Source: Haemophilus sputorum CCUG 13788 (GTDB lineage: Bacteria > Pseudomonadota > Gammaproteobacteria > Enterobacterales > Pasteurellaceae). From it: a DNA stretch of 64,000 nt. Where the stretch lies: contig NZ_AFNK01000071.1 of NCBI RefSeq assembly GCF_000238795.1, positions 143,277-207,276 on the forward strand, given 5' to 3'. Shown here piece by piece: positions 28,176 to 37,562 of this stretch; position 1 is the first letter of the stretch, and each line of letters starts with the position of its first letter. Made by a program: the position numbers and the translations under genes. The notes below the pieces were generated by a model that ran no database searches, was not told where the DNA came from, and worked only from the letters and a program-made list of their open reading frames with translations.

Positions 28176-28839
28176 ATTTTGCTCCTCGCATACGACGCTC
28201 GATATAACGAATTAAAATGGATACCGGCAATAAAATAATCAGATAAAACACAACTAACAAAAATAGCGCTTCATTGGTTTTATAATCCATTCCGATAATT
28301 TCTTTTGCCATAAACATGAGTTCTGCAACAGCGACTGCACTAATTACCGAAGTTTCTTTCATTAAAAATAAGCAATTAGCGCCAATAGCCGGTATCGCAA
28401 TCGCAAAAGCTTGCGGGAAAATTACATAACGAAAAGCTTGCAACGGAGTTAAACCAATGCTTAATGCAGACTCAATCTGCCCTTTAGAAACCGCTTCTAA
28501 TCCGCCCCGAATCGCTTCAGCCATATAGCTACCACCTAAAAATGCTAAGCCAATAACGCCACAGGTAAAGCCATCGAGCTTGATACCTATTTTCGATAAG
28601 CCAAAATAGAGGAAAAAAACTTGAATCAATAATGGGGTGTTGCGAGAAAGTTCAATGTACCCTTTTACAATCCAATCGAAAGGTTTAATCCGATAAGTTG
28701 TAATCACAGCACATAACAGCCCTAACACTAAAGAAATGAAAATGCCCCAAAAGGCAAGATGCAACGTCATAGCTGTCGCATCGACAAAACGAGGTAAAAC
28801 AGACCAGATATATTCCCAATTCATAACGACATCCATCAC
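28165..28839 (-). CDS. Amino acid ABC transporter permease (first)
   Basis: A 224-residue HisMQ-type permease, first gene of a four-gene operon (permease, permease, ATPase, binding protein). The EAA loop is visible in GGLEAVSKGQIESALSIGLT. The start is uncertain: ATG codons occur at 28839, 28836 and 28824, and the last one (MNWEYIWSVLPRF) has the better-placed GGATG upstream. It should pair with its sister permease to form the membrane channel. Confidence 0.88.
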   Translation of the reverse strand: MMDVVMNWEYIWSVLPRFVDATAMTLHLAFWGIFISLVLGLLCAVITTYRIKPFDWIVKGYIELSRNTPLLIQVFFLYFGLSKIGIKLDGFTCGVIGLAFLGGSYMAEAIRGGLEAVSKGQIESALSIGLTPLQAFRYVIFPQAFAIAIPAIGANCLFLMKETSVISAVAVAELMFMAKEIIGMDYKTNEALFLLVVFYLIILLPVSILIRYIERRMRGAKYGA

Positions 28840-28920
28840 TATTGTTATGTAGGAATATTAGAAGAGAACGAATAGAACACAAAAGAATGAAAATATCTTA
28901 TTTATAATTTTAGGCAATAA

Positions 28921-28944
28921 AAAAGCGAAGTCTAACTTCGCTTT
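28921..28944 (-). terminator. coaE-yacG terminator
   Basis: AAAGCGAAG (28922-28930) pairs with CTTCGCTTT (28936-28944). On the minus strand a T-run follows, 5 bp past the yacG stop. Confidence 0.8.
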
Positions 28945-28949
28945 CTCTA

Positions 28950-29132
28950 TTACCAAGATTCTAATTCTCCACTCATTGGCTCATCTTCTACTGCTGCAAT
29001 GCGCTTTTCTTCATTTGCCCATTCGCCTAAATCAATCAGCTGGCAGCGCTCACTACAAAATGGGCGATAATGGCTTTCTTTCGCCCAAATCACTTCAGTT
29101 TGGCAAGTTGGGCAATTTACAATAGTTGTCAT
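28950..29132 (-). CDS. yacG: DNA gyrase inhibitor / zinc-binding protein YacG
   Basis: A 60-residue zinc-ribbon protein with CPTC (Cys7, Cys10) and FCSERC (Cys26, Cys30), then the invariant [14 protein letters not shown]. YacG binds GyrB and inhibits gyrase in E. coli. It overlaps the coaE stop by 4 bp and is cotranscribed with it. Confidence 0.92.
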   Translation of the reverse strand: MTTIVNCPTCQTEVIWAKESHYRPFCSERCQLIDLGEWANEEKRIAAVEDEPMSGELESW

Positions 29133-29761
29133 AAAGTTTCCTTTTTCTGTTTCTGTGCAGCTAATGATAAATAACGTTGATGTAATTGTAGCACTTGGGC
29201 TTTTAAATTCACTAAATTCTGTGCTAACGGAAGTGCATTTTCGATAACATCATCTGCATATTGCAAACGGGTTTCTCGATTAACTTGTGCGGCAATGATT
29301 TGCTTAACCGTTTCAAGCGCACTCCCATCACGCTCTGTGGTTCTAGCAATTTGTACTTCCATTGGCACATCCACAACTAGCACTCTGTCGCATAACGTTG
29401 TTAACTGATTTTCAATTAGCAGTGGCACAACTAATAAAAGATAAGGGGCTTCCACTGCCTGTATTTGGGCTAACATTTCTGTTCGAATCGCTGGATGCAG
29501 TAAGTTATTTAACCACTCTTTTTCTGCTGGATGTCCAAAAATATATGAGCGTAAATAAGCCCGATTGAGCTCGCCTTTCTCATTTAATACAGATTCACCA
29601 AAATGATCAGCAATTTTTGCAAGTAATGGCGAACCTTTCTCCACCACAGTTCTTGCCACTACATCAGCATCGACTATCGATACACCCAGTTCAGTAAAGA
29701 GATTGGCAATTAAACTTTTCCCACTACCAATTCCACCAGTTAACCCCACTACATAGCGCAT
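29129..29761 (-). CDS. coaE: Dephospho-CoA kinase
   Basis: A 210-residue P-loop kinase for the last step of coenzyme A synthesis. Walker [12 protein letters not shown] is at residues 7-17, followed by [15 protein letters not shown] and PLLIEN. Its ATG lies 68 bp beyond the end of pilD, a pil-coaE-yacG gene order familiar from other Pasteurellaceae. Confidence 0.95.
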   Translation of the reverse strand: MRYVVGLTGGIGSGKSLIANLFTELGVSIVDADVVARTVVEKGSPLLAKIADHFGESVLNEKGELNRAYLRSYIFGHPAEKEWLNNLLHPAIRTEMLAQIQAVEAPYLLLVVPLLIENQLTTLCDRVLVVDVPMEVQIARTTERDGSALETVKQIIAAQVNRETRLQYADDVIENALPLAQNLVNLKAQVLQLHQRYLSLAAQKQKKETL

Positions 29762-29829
29762 AACGTCTCCTTATTATCGGTGCGTATCTTAGCACTTGTT
29801 CAAGTGTAACGCGAATTTCCTAATCGGTT

Positions 29830-30456
29830 TTAGAGGAGAAATACCACTGCCAAACTGATAAAAGGAATAAACGGCAAGCGGTCAATTTTTTGCTGCGTTT
29901 TACAAAAAACAATCAGTGCAAAAAACAAACCAAAGAGGCAAGCAAATAGAATAACTTGGAGCATTTCCGTAACCGAAAAAAGCGGAGAAACAGCAATAAA
30001 AAGTAAGCTATCTCCCATTCCAAAGCTCTCTGTTCGGCGAAATAACAATAGTAGTAAAGTTAAACCCGTAAAAAAGCATATTGTAAAAATTAATGTATCA
30101 ATTTGCGGAATAGGTTGTAATAACGCCAATACAAAAATAACCGAAATATATCGGCTATCTGTTAAGTAATAATAGCTATCGAGTAAAGCAAGAAAATAGA
30201 GCAACATCCATAAAAAGGCAACAATAGGATTTTCATGTATGAAGGCAAATAATGGGAATAACCACCAAATACTTTTTGCCCATGGCATTGATTTTGGTTT
30301 TAAACGGGAGTGTTGTTTAAAATGCGAAAACGTTTCAATATTTCCTCGTAAAAATTGATAATCTTGAAAAACTTGCCGATTAATTCGTTCACAAAATCGA
30401 TTCAAATCCCAGCGACACCAAATTGCAAAACAAAGTGAAAAAATGACCGCTTGCAT
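29830..30456 (-). CDS. pilD: Type IV prepilin peptidase (short form)
   Basis: A 208-residue aspartic membrane protease when started at the ATG at 30456, 4 bp past the pilC stop; a longer frame opens at 30525 inside pilC. The catalytic aspartates sit in FLALLDSYYYLTDSR and the GMGDSLLF (GxGD) motif. About six helices remain. The cysteine-pair zinc motif and the N-terminal methylase loop of full-length PilD (about 290 residues) are missing. It cleaves the PilA leader for pilus assembly and DNA uptake. Confidence 0.85.
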   Translation of the reverse strand: MQAVIFSLCFAIWCRWDLNRFCERINRQVFQDYQFLRGNIETFSHFKQHSRLKPKSMPWAKSIWWLFPLFAFIHENPIVAFLWMLLYFLALLDSYYYLTDSRYISVIFVLALLQPIPQIDTLIFTICFFTGLTLLLLLFRRTESFGMGDSLLFIAVSPLFSVTEMLQVILFACLFGLFFALIVFCKTQQKIDRLPFIPFISLAVVFLL

Positions 30457-30460
30457 AAAC

Positions 30461-31657
30461 TTATCCCACCAAACTTCCCATATCAAAAATCGGTAAATAC
30501 AAACCGATAATAATAGTGCCCACAATTACCCCCATGATTAACATCAACATAGGTTCTAGCATTTGAGAAAGCATATCTATTTGATGATCTAATTGCTGTT
30601 GATAAATTTCACTTACATGCTCACACATCATAGCCAATTTACCGCTTTTCTCACCAATGGCGATCATCTGAACCACTTGTGTAGTAAAAACCGCAGGATT
30701 TAATCCTTCTGCAAAAGAATAACCTTGTGAGAGTAATCGACTCATCCAATGAATTTCTTGTTCAAGTATTTTGTCAGTTTGTTTTTCAGATAAAAAAGAC
30801 GTTAATATTAAACTTAACCGAATATGCGCATTGAGCATCAATGCCACATTTTGCGTAAAATAAATAATACGCGCCTGCTGAATAATCTGAGAAAAGATTG
30901 GAATATGCGCAATCATTTTTGTTTTTAGCTTTTTAAGTACATCACTTATTTGGTTAATGCCAAATAACAATCCAATTATCAATAAACTAATAATTAGCCA
31001 TAAAACACCATGTTCTCTCAACAATTGAGAGAGCCTAAATAAAACCTCTGTAATAAATGGCAGGCTTTGTTCTTTTCCTTGATAAAGTTCAGCAAATGAC
31101 GGCACGATAAAAATTAACATCGCCAATGAAAGTAAAAAAGAAACTACTAAAATAAAGATAGGGTAAAACAAGACTCGTTTTACTTTTTTAAAGATTTTTT
31201 CTGACTTTAACCGCGCTTGAACAATATTATCTAGCATTTTTGCTAAACCACCTGTCTTTTCCGCCATTTTAATCAGCTGAATTTCTTGATTAGAAAGGTA
31301 TTTAGCTTGTTTTTCTAACGCATGAGAAAAAGGGAAACCTGCATCCACTTGTGAAATAACATTATTTAACCAATTAAATAACGGAATGTTTTCAAGGCCA
31401 TCTAAAATTAAATGCAGACTTTGTTTTAATGGCATCGCTGCATTTAATAATAAACTCAATTGTAATAAACATTGTGTTACTTCTGATTTCTTTGGTTTAG
31501 TTGCTAAAATAAAATTACGGCGAATAAAAATCGGCAAATAACCTTTTGCCAGTAAAACTTGTTCTACAGCTTCACTATTTTTTGCCAACATTTTTCCACG
31601 TTGAATACGCTGGTGACGATCAGTTGCTTTCCAATCAAATTGAGCAATTTTAAACAT
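30461..31657 (-). CDS. pilC: Type IV pilus inner-membrane platform protein PilC
   Basis: A 398-residue GspF/PilC family protein with two repeats of the T2SF domain. The first is LLQLSLLLNAAMPLKQSLHLI followed by MAEKTGGLAKMLDNI; the second has a LMLNAHIRL start followed by MIAIGEKSGKLAMM. Three membrane segments are seen, the last in MLIMGVIVGTIIIGLYLPIF. It organises the pilus motor at the inner membrane. Its start overlaps the pilB stop by 8 bp. Confidence 0.93.
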   Translation of the reverse strand: MFKIAQFDWKATDRHQRIQRGKMLAKNSEAVEQVLLAKGYLPIFIRRNFILATKPKKSEVTQCLLQLSLLLNAAMPLKQSLHLILDGLENIPLFNWLNNVISQVDAGFPFSHALEKQAKYLSNQEIQLIKMAEKTGGLAKMLDNIVQARLKSEKIFKKVKRVLFYPIFILVVSFLLSLAMLIFIVPSFAELYQGKEQSLPFITEVLFRLSQLLREHGVLWLIISLLIIGLLFGINQISDVLKKLKTKMIAHIPIFSQIIQQARIIYFTQNVALMLNAHIRLSLILTSFLSEKQTDKILEQEIHWMSRLLSQGYSFAEGLNPAVFTTQVVQMIAIGEKSGKLAMMCEHVSEIYQQQLDHQIDMLSQMLEPMLMLIMGVIVGTIIIGLYLPIFDMGSLVG

Positions 31658-33038
31658 AGCCTAACACCCGAGAAATTTCAGCTTCATTCGTTTCTCCCGT
31701 ACATAGTTTTTGTTCTGCGCTCTCTCTTAACGTTTGGAAATCTAAACAAGCGGTCGATTTTTCAAAAGTTTTATCATTTTTTGCAAAAAATTGATAAACC
31801 CCAGTTCTGCCTTTATAGCCTTGATGACACTCTGCACAACCTTGACCAGCACAATGAACACAACATTTTCTAACCAGCCGCTGCGCAATCACTAACAACA
31901 GTGCATTTTCTAATTCATAATCTTTAATACCTAATTGCAACAACCGCTCAAACGCTGAAGGTGCATCATTAGTATGCAATGTAGAAAGTACTAAATGCCC
32001 TGTTTGCGCAGCTCGAAGCGCCATTTCTGCACTCTCTTCGTCTCGAATTTCACCTAACATAATAATGTCTGGATCTTGTCGTAAAAAAGTGCGCAACAAC
32101 TGGCTAAAATCAAGTGAAATCCCTCGATTGACTTGCGTTTGAATAATGCCCTCAATCTCAATTTCAATAGGATCTTCTGCTGTTAAAATATGCTTATCCG
32201 GCTGGTTTAAATGGCTTAATGCACTATATAGCGTAATACTTTTACCACTCCCAGTAGGTCCTGTGACTAAAATTAACCCCTGTGGTTGTGCTAAAGCATT
32301 TAATAAACTGGATTTCTGCGATTCCGTGAGTCCTAGCGTTAAAAAATCAAAATGAGTCGGCTTATTTTTTTGTAATCGTAAAACTAATTTCTCACCATAT
32401 GCCGTTGGTAAAGTTGAAACGCGAAAATCTAAGGTTTCTGCCAATGTAGTTTTAAAGCTAAACTGGCCATCTTGCGGTAAGCGAGATTCACTAATATCTA
32501 GTTTGGCCAATAGTTTAATACGGGAAATCATGCGGCTAGCAAATTGCTGTGAATAGGTTTTATAAAGATGCAATACGCCATCAATTCTTAAACGAACCAC
32601 TAAATCTTGCTTTTTCGGCTCAATGTGAATATCTGAAACATTTTCTTTTAAACAATATTTAAAAAGCTTCTCTAGTACTTGAATAATGGGGTCTTGATAA
32701 TCAATGTTCTCTTCTTCACTCACAATTTGATAATGCGCAATCTCATCTATTTCTTCATTAACGGACTCCTCATGCGATAACAAGCTCAATAGTCGTTTTA
32801 GTTCCAAAGAGGAAATCAAAACGGGCTCAATTTGTTTATGTGCAATAAATGCAAAAATTTCACAAGCGTTGAGATTATTTTCGTTATCTATTGCTAACCA
32901 AAGGGTTTCATGATCTTCTTTTAATGGAATCGCCAAATAGCGCAATAAAATGTTCTTTTCATGGCAATTTTTTGTCCATTGCTGTTCTGAAATTTCAAAG
33001 ATTCTTTGGTTTTGAATATCACAAACCGAGTAAGACAT
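31650..33038 (-). CDS. pilB: Type IV pilus assembly ATPase PilB
   Basis: A 462-residue GspE-family motor. The ATG at 33038 (MSYSVCDIQNQ) is preferred because AAGGAAATCAAA precedes it. Walker A is GPTGSGKSITLYS, an Asp box lies in LLRTFLRQDPDIIMLGEIRD, and the His box is TGHLVLSTLHTNDA. A four-cysteine zinc site is seen in CCVHCAGQGCAECH. The N-terminal domain is short relative to Pseudomonas PilB. It powers pilin polymerisation and works with PilC. Confidence 0.93.
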   Translation of the reverse strand: MSYSVCDIQNQRIFEISEQQWTKNCHEKNILLRYLAIPLKEDHETLWLAIDNENNLNACEIFAFIAHKQIEPVLISSLELKRLLSLLSHEESVNEEIDEIAHYQIVSEEENIDYQDPIIQVLEKLFKYCLKENVSDIHIEPKKQDLVVRLRIDGVLHLYKTYSQQFASRMISRIKLLAKLDISESRLPQDGQFSFKTTLAETLDFRVSTLPTAYGEKLVLRLQKNKPTHFDFLTLGLTESQKSSLLNALAQPQGLILVTGPTGSGKSITLYSALSHLNQPDKHILTAEDPIEIEIEGIIQTQVNRGISLDFSQLLRTFLRQDPDIIMLGEIRDEESAEMALRAAQTGHLVLSTLHTNDAPSAFERLLQLGIKDYELENALLLVIAQRLVRKCCVHCAGQGCAECHQGYKGRTGVYQFFAKNDKTFEKSTACLDFQTLRESAEQKLCTGETNEAEISRVLGYV

Positions 33039-33066
33039 TTTGATTTCCTTATTCATTACCTAAGCT

Positions 33067-33537
33067 TTAATTTGTGCCAGAGCTTGCCGTTGTTGCGCCA
33101 CAGAAATTCGCAGGGAATATCCCTACATCTTCTCCTTTACAACTGGTTGTCCAACTAATCGTATTGGCATTAAATTTTGGCGTCATCGCATAACTATAGC
33201 CGTTAAGACTTCCCTTACCGGTTACGGTAATCACACCACTCACTACAGAAACACTAGCTAAATATTTAGAATCATCTGCCGAGGTTTTATTTGCTTGAAC
33301 ACCATTTGAACCGCCAGAACAACTAGCCACATTGTTAGTGTTATAAATACAAATTTCCACATCCGATTTATACGTAGAAGAAGCCTGTAATAACTCAGAC
33401 AGCGCAGCCTTTTTGGTGTAATTACTGTATGCCGGAATCGCTATCGTTGCCAAAATGGCAATAATGGCGATAACAATCATCAGTTCAATTAAAGTAAATG
33501 CCCGCTGAAGCGGTTTTGTCATAAATGAAAAATGCAT
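33067..33537 (-). CDS. pilA: Type IV major pilin PilA (ApfA-like)
   Basis: A 156-residue prepilin. The ATG at 33537 has TAAAGGAACTTTT before it. The leader ends QRA, followed by mature [20 protein letters not shown], with the fifth-position glutamate. Residue -1 is alanine (codon GCA) rather than the usual glycine. Two cysteine pairs are visible (VEICIYN..ASCSGG, and TSCKGED..ANFCG), as in the A. pleuropneumoniae ApfA pattern. It is first in pilABCD, downstream of a CRP-S-like site. Confidence 0.92.
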   Translation of the reverse strand: MHFSFMTKPLQRAFTLIELMIVIAIIAILATIAIPAYSNYTKKAALSELLQASSTYKSDVEICIYNTNNVASCSGGSNGVQANKTSADDSKYLASVSVVSGVITVTGKGSLNGYSYAMTPKFNANTISWTTSCKGEDVGIFPANFCGATTASSGTN

Positions 33538-33617
33538 AAAAGTTCCTTTATTAAGCGTGCCATTCACGCGGCGCTAGTTTGCAAGTTTTCGAATTTTTTG
33601 CGAGAAAGGCTTTTCAA

Positions 33618-33639
33618 ATTTTCGAGCGAGATCGCAGAA
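33618..33639 (-). promoter_or_regulatory. Candidate CRP-S (Sxy-dependent competence) site of pilA
   Basis: On the minus strand it reads TGCGA, six bases, then TCGAA. The competence-type CRP-S core is TGCGA-N6-TCGCA, so the site deviates at one position. It lies about 80 bp before the pilA ATG. In H. influenzae pilA is activated by CRP plus Sxy at such sites. Confidence 0.5.
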
Positions 33640-33715
33640 ATAATTTAGAGGCATGTTTATTTATTCAGTGAAAATTGCTATTATCTGGCTGTTTTTACAG
33701 ATTATTGGGGATGAT

Positions 33716-35098
33716 ATGGCTAAAGCACCGAAAACTGCCTATGTGTGTAATGATTGTGGCGCAGAATACTCAAAATGGATGGGGCAATGTAAAGAGTGTC
33801 TTTCTTGGAATACTATTAGCGAAGTTCGCTTAATTTCAGCCAAAGAGAATAAATCAAAAGGCGATCGTTTTAGCGGTTATGCGGGTGAAACTTCGGGCAA
33901 AGTTCAAGCGCTTTCAGAAATTAGCTTACAAGAAGTGCCAAGATTTAGCAGTGGCTTTCAAGAGTTAGATCGTGTGTTAGGTGGTGGTGTCGTTCCCGGT
34001 TCAGCAATTCTTATTGGCGGTCATCCCGGTGCGGGAAAATCTACATTATTACTACAAGTCATGTGTGGCTTATCTCAAGCTTTACCTACCTTATATGTAA
34101 CAGGCGAAGAATCTCTTCAACAAGTGGCGATGCGAGCCAATCGCTTAGGTTTACCGACTGAACATTTGAAAATGCTTTCAGAAACTTCTGTTGAACATAT
34201 TTGTAATATTGCTGATCAAGAAAAACCTAAACTGATGGTTATCGACTCTATTCAAGTGATGCATTTAGCGGATATTCAATCTTCCCCAGGTTCAGTCGCC
34301 CAAGTGCGAGAATGTGCAGCATTTCTTACCCGTTATGCCAAAACAAGACAAGTGGCGATTATTATGGTTGGTCACGTGACTAAAGATGGGACGATTGCTG
34401 GCCCGAAAGTATTGGAACATGCGATTGATGCCTCACTCTTACTGGAAGGTGAATCTGATTCACGGTTTAGAACTTTGCGTTCGCAAAAAAACCGTTTTGG
34501 TGCAGTAAATGAGTTAGGTGTTTTTGCGATGACGGAGCAAGGACTGAAAGAAGTCAAAAACCCTTCTGCCATCTTTTTAAGCCGTAGTGATGAACAAGTG
34601 GCAGGTAGTTCCGTCATGGTATTATGGGAAGGAACCAGACCACTTTTAGTCGAAATTCAGGCATTAGTCGATCATTCCATGCTTGCCAATCCACGCCGTG
34701 TAGCTGTTGGGCTAGATCATAACCGTCTTTCACTACTATTGGCCGTATTACACCGCCACGGTGGTTTACAAATGTCGGATCAGGATGTCTTCGTTAATGT
34801 AGTAGGTGGGGTAAAAGTCACCGAAACCAGCGCAGATTTAGCCTTGATCTTGGCGTTGATTTCTAGCTTTAGAAATCGCCCACTACCACAAGATTTAGTG
34901 GTTTTTGGCGAAGTGGGATTAGCAGGAGAAATTCGCCCTGTACCCAGTGGACAAGAGCGAATTTCTGAAGCTGCAAAACATGGCTTTAAACGTGCTATTG
35001 TGCCTTATGCCAATGCACCGAAAAAAGCGATTAAAGGCATGGAAGTGATTACCGTGAAAAAACTTAGTGATGCACTTGATATCATTGGTAACCTTTAA
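33716..35098 (+). CDS. radA: DNA repair protein RadA (Sms)
   Basis: A 460-residue RecA-like branch-migration helicase. The ATG at 33716 (MAKAPKTAYVCNDCG) follows a GGGGATGAT ribosome site; an upstream in-frame ATG at 33653 would add 21 hydrophobic residues of no known use. It has an N-terminal zinc finger CNDCG..CKEC, Walker A GGHPGAGKST, the RadA-specific KNRFG motif, and a C-terminal Lon-like domain. It helps process recombination intermediates, including during transformation. Confidence 0.95.
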   Translation: MAKAPKTAYVCNDCGAEYSKWMGQCKECLSWNTISEVRLISAKENKSKGDRFSGYAGETSGKVQALSEISLQEVPRFSSGFQELDRVLGGGVVPGSAILIGGHPGAGKSTLLLQVMCGLSQALPTLYVTGEESLQQVAMRANRLGLPTEHLKMLSETSVEHICNIADQEKPKLMVIDSIQVMHLADIQSSPGSVAQVRECAAFLTRYAKTRQVAIIMVGHVTKDGTIAGPKVLEHAIDASLLLEGESDSRFRTLRSQKNRFGAVNELGVFAMTEQGLKEVKNPSAIFLSRSDEQVAGSSVMVLWEGTRPLLVEIQALVDHSMLANPRRVAVGLDHNRLSLLLAVLHRHGGLQMSDQDVFVNVVGGVKVTETSADLALILALISSFRNRPLPQDLVVFGEVGLAGEIRPVPSGQERISEAAKHGFKRAIVPYANAPKKAIKGMEVITVKKLSDALDIIGNL

Positions 35099-35101
35099 CG
35101 C

Positions 35102-35608
35102 CTATTTAGGGCTTTTGCGTTCAAAAATCATAAATTGGCAGGCATAAGCGTTTTGCTCATCCGCTTCGACGCGCTCTGAACTTATTTGCTGCCAATTTTC
35201 TTCATCAAACTCAAAGTAAGTATCGCCTGTAATCTCAGCTTGAATTTCGGTCAAATAAAGGCGTTTAGCCATCGGTAGTGCTTGTTTAAACAGCTCGCCT
35301 CCACCGATGATCATCACTTCAAAATTGGCATCATCAGCATTTGCAAAACGTTGTGCAATTTCGACCGCTTGTTCTAAGTTAGTGGCAGAATATGCGCCTT
35401 CTACGGCAAAACCTGAACGAGAAAGAATAATATTAGGGCGCTTAGGCAATAAGCGTCCGATAGATTCATAAGTTTTACGCCCCATAATCACGGGCTTTTC
35501 TAATGTATTTTGACGAAACCAAGCTAAATCTCGTGGTAAATGCCACGGCATTTGGTTCTCTTTTCCGATGATATGATTTTGAGTCCGTGCAACAATTAAA
35601 CTAATCAT
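35102..35608 (-). CDS. folA: Dihydrofolate reductase
   Basis: A 168-residue chromosomal DHFR, slightly longer than the E. coli 159. N-terminal MISLIVA, MPWHLPRDLAWF with the catalytic aspartate, PVIMGRKTYESIG for NADPH, and IIGGGELFKQAL are all intact. It reduces dihydrofolate and is the trimethoprim target. It is convergent with radA, which ends 3 bp away, and divergent from proB. Confidence 0.95.
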   Translation of the reverse strand: MISLIVARTQNHIIGKENQMPWHLPRDLAWFRQNTLEKPVIMGRKTYESIGRLLPKRPNIILSRSGFAVEGAYSATNLEQAVEIAQRFANADDANFEVMIIGGGELFKQALPMAKRLYLTEIQAEITGDTYFEFDEENWQQISSERVEADEQNAYACQFMIFERKSPK

Positions 35609-35699
35609 GAATTTCTTCCGTTTTCTAAAAAATTACGCGTGATTTTAACAAACAAAAGTGCTACTTTTGCAAAAATTTCACGACTTATTTGAGGCAATA

Positions 35700-36791
35700 A
35701 TGAAAAAAACAATTGTAATTAAATTTGGCACCAGCACGCTTACTCATGGCCAAAAAAGTTTAAGCCGTCCATATATGCTGGAATTAGTAAAACAAATTGC
35801 CCAATTACACCAACACCACCGTGTGATTGTTGTAACCTCCGGCGCTGCTGCCGCTGGAAGAGATTATTTAGGCCATCCGGAATTACCAAAAACTTTAGCC
35901 AATAAACAAATGCTGGCTGCCGTAGGGCAAAGTCAGTTAATTCGCACTTGGGAAAGCTTGTTCGATATTTATGGTATTCATATTGGGCAAATATTACTTA
36001 CTCGTGCGGACATTGATGATCGCGAACGTTTTTTAAATGCGCGTGATACGCTTAACGCCCTACTTGAACACGGGATTATCCCCGTCATCAATGAAAACGA
36101 TACCGTTGCTACCGAAGAATTTAAAGTGGGCGATAACGATAACCTTTCCGCCCTTGTTGCGATACTTGCGCAAGCAGATCAACTTTATCTATTAACCGAC
36201 CAAGAGGGCTTATTTAGTGCCGACCCTCGTAAAGATCCAAATGCGATGCTACTTTCCGTCGTTGAGAAAATTACTCCGCATATCCGTGAAATTGCTGGCG
36301 GTAGCTCAACAGGCCTTGGTACAGGTGGAATGAGCACCAAAATTATCGCGGCTGATATTGCCACGCGTTCAGGCGTCGAAACTATTATCGCTTCTGGTTC
36401 ACGTGAAAATGTATTGGTTGATTTAGCCAACGGCAAAGCTATTGGTAGTAAATTTTTAGTCCAATCCGACCGCTTGGAAGGCAGAAAACAGTGGCTATTT
36501 GCCGCCCCACAAGTGGGGTCTATTTATGTTGATAGCGGTGCCGAAACTGCGCTATCTGCACATAAATCATTATTACCCGTTGGAATTACTCAAATTAAAG
36601 GGGAATTCTCTCGCGGTGAAGTCGTGAAAATTTTTAATGCAGATGGTAAAGCACTTGCTATCGGGCTGACTCGTTACAGTAGCGATGACTTGGCACGTAT
36701 TAAGGGCAAAAAATCACAAGATATTGAAATTATTCTAGGTTATGAATTTGGTTCAGTCGCTTTACATAGTGACGAAATGGTTGTTTATTGA
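35700..36791 (+). CDS. proB: Glutamate 5-kinase
   Basis: A 363-residue ProB. The ATG at 35700 ([14 protein letters not shown]) follows GAGGCAATA. Kinase-domain motifs are [37 protein letters not shown] and [15 protein letters not shown]-terminal PUA domain starts around residue 275 ([14 protein letters not shown]). It starts proline synthesis. folA and proB are also neighbours in H. influenzae. A TSUP permease gene follows by 7 bp. Confidence 0.95.
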   Translation: MKKTIVIKFGTSTLTHGQKSLSRPYMLELVKQIAQLHQHHRVIVVTSGAAAAGRDYLGHPELPKTLANKQMLAAVGQSQLIRTWESLFDIYGIHIGQILLTRADIDDRERFLNARDTLNALLEHGIIPVINENDTVATEEFKVGDNDNLSALVAILAQADQLYLLTDQEGLFSADPRKDPNAMLLSVVEKITPHIREIAGGSSTGLGTGGMSTKIIAADIATRSGVETIIASGSRENVLVDLANGKAIGSKFLVQSDRLEGRKQWLFAAPQVGSIYVDSGAETALSAHKSLLPVGITQIKGEFSRGEVVKIFNADGKALAIGLTRYSSDDLARIKGKKSQDIEIILGYEFGSVALHSDEMVVY

Positions 36792-36798
36792 GGTTTAA

Positions 36799-37560
36799 AT
36801 GGAAATCTCTATTGAGCTTTTAGCGCTACTCTTTTCGGTAGCTACTTTTGCAGGTTTTATTGATGCTATCGCAGGGGGTGGCGGATTACTTACCATCCCT
36901 GCTTTGCTTGCAACAGGCATGCCGCCTGCCATTGCATTGGGCACCAATAAATTACAAGCCTGTGGCGGTTCTTTTTCAGCATCACTCTATTTTGTAAGAA
37001 AAAAAGCGGTGAACTTGCGTGAAATCCTTTTACTCATTGCCTTAACTTTTTTAGGTGCGGCAATCGGTTCAATTTTAGTTCAACGCATTGATGTACAATC
37101 GCTTAAAGTATTTTTGCCGTTTTTAGTACTCGCAATTGGGTTGTATTTTTTATTTGCACCTAGCATTGGTGATGATGATAAGAAACAACGGATTAGCTAT
37201 CCACTTTTTGCGGTATTAGTGGGTGCTACAATTGGTTTTTACGATGGTGTTTTTGGTCCTGCTGCTGGCTCATTTTATACGCTTTCTTTTGTGTTATTAC
37301 TTGGTTTTAACTTAACCAAAGCCGTCGCCCATGCAAAAGTACTAAACTTTACTTCAAATTTAGCCTCGCTCATCTTCTTTATTTTAGGTGGTGCAGTCAT
37401 TTGGCAAGTTGGTATTGTGATGATAATAGGTCAATTTATCGGCGGTACGCTGGGGGCTAGAATGGTTGTTACGAAAGGTAAGCGCTTAATTCGTCCAATG
37501 TTAGTGACAATTTCATTTTTAATGGTTGCAAAAATGCTCTACGACCAAGGATTTTTCTAA
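36799..37560 (+). CDS. TSUP (TauE/SafE, DUF81) family membrane permease
   Basis: A 253-residue membrane protein of about eight helices. Two internal repeats each carry a conserved motif: AGFIDAIAGGGGLLTIPALLA near the start and FYDGVFGPAAGSF near the middle. TSUP members export or import sulphite, sulphonates or organic acids. The substrate is unknown. It lies between proB and nth with spacings of 7 and 2 bp, so it belongs to one transcript. Confidence 0.88.
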   Translation: MEISIELLALLFSVATFAGFIDAIAGGGGLLTIPALLATGMPPAIALGTNKLQACGGSFSASLYFVRKKAVNLREILLLIALTFLGAAIGSILVQRIDVQSLKVFLPFLVLAIGLYFLFAPSIGDDDKKQRISYPLFAVLVGATIGFYDGVFGPAAGSFYTLSFVLLLGFNLTKAVAHAKVLNFTSNLASLIFFILGGAVIWQVGIVMIIGQFIGGTLGARMVVTKGKRLIRPMLVTISFLMVAKMLYDQGFF

Positions 37561-37562
37561 AC

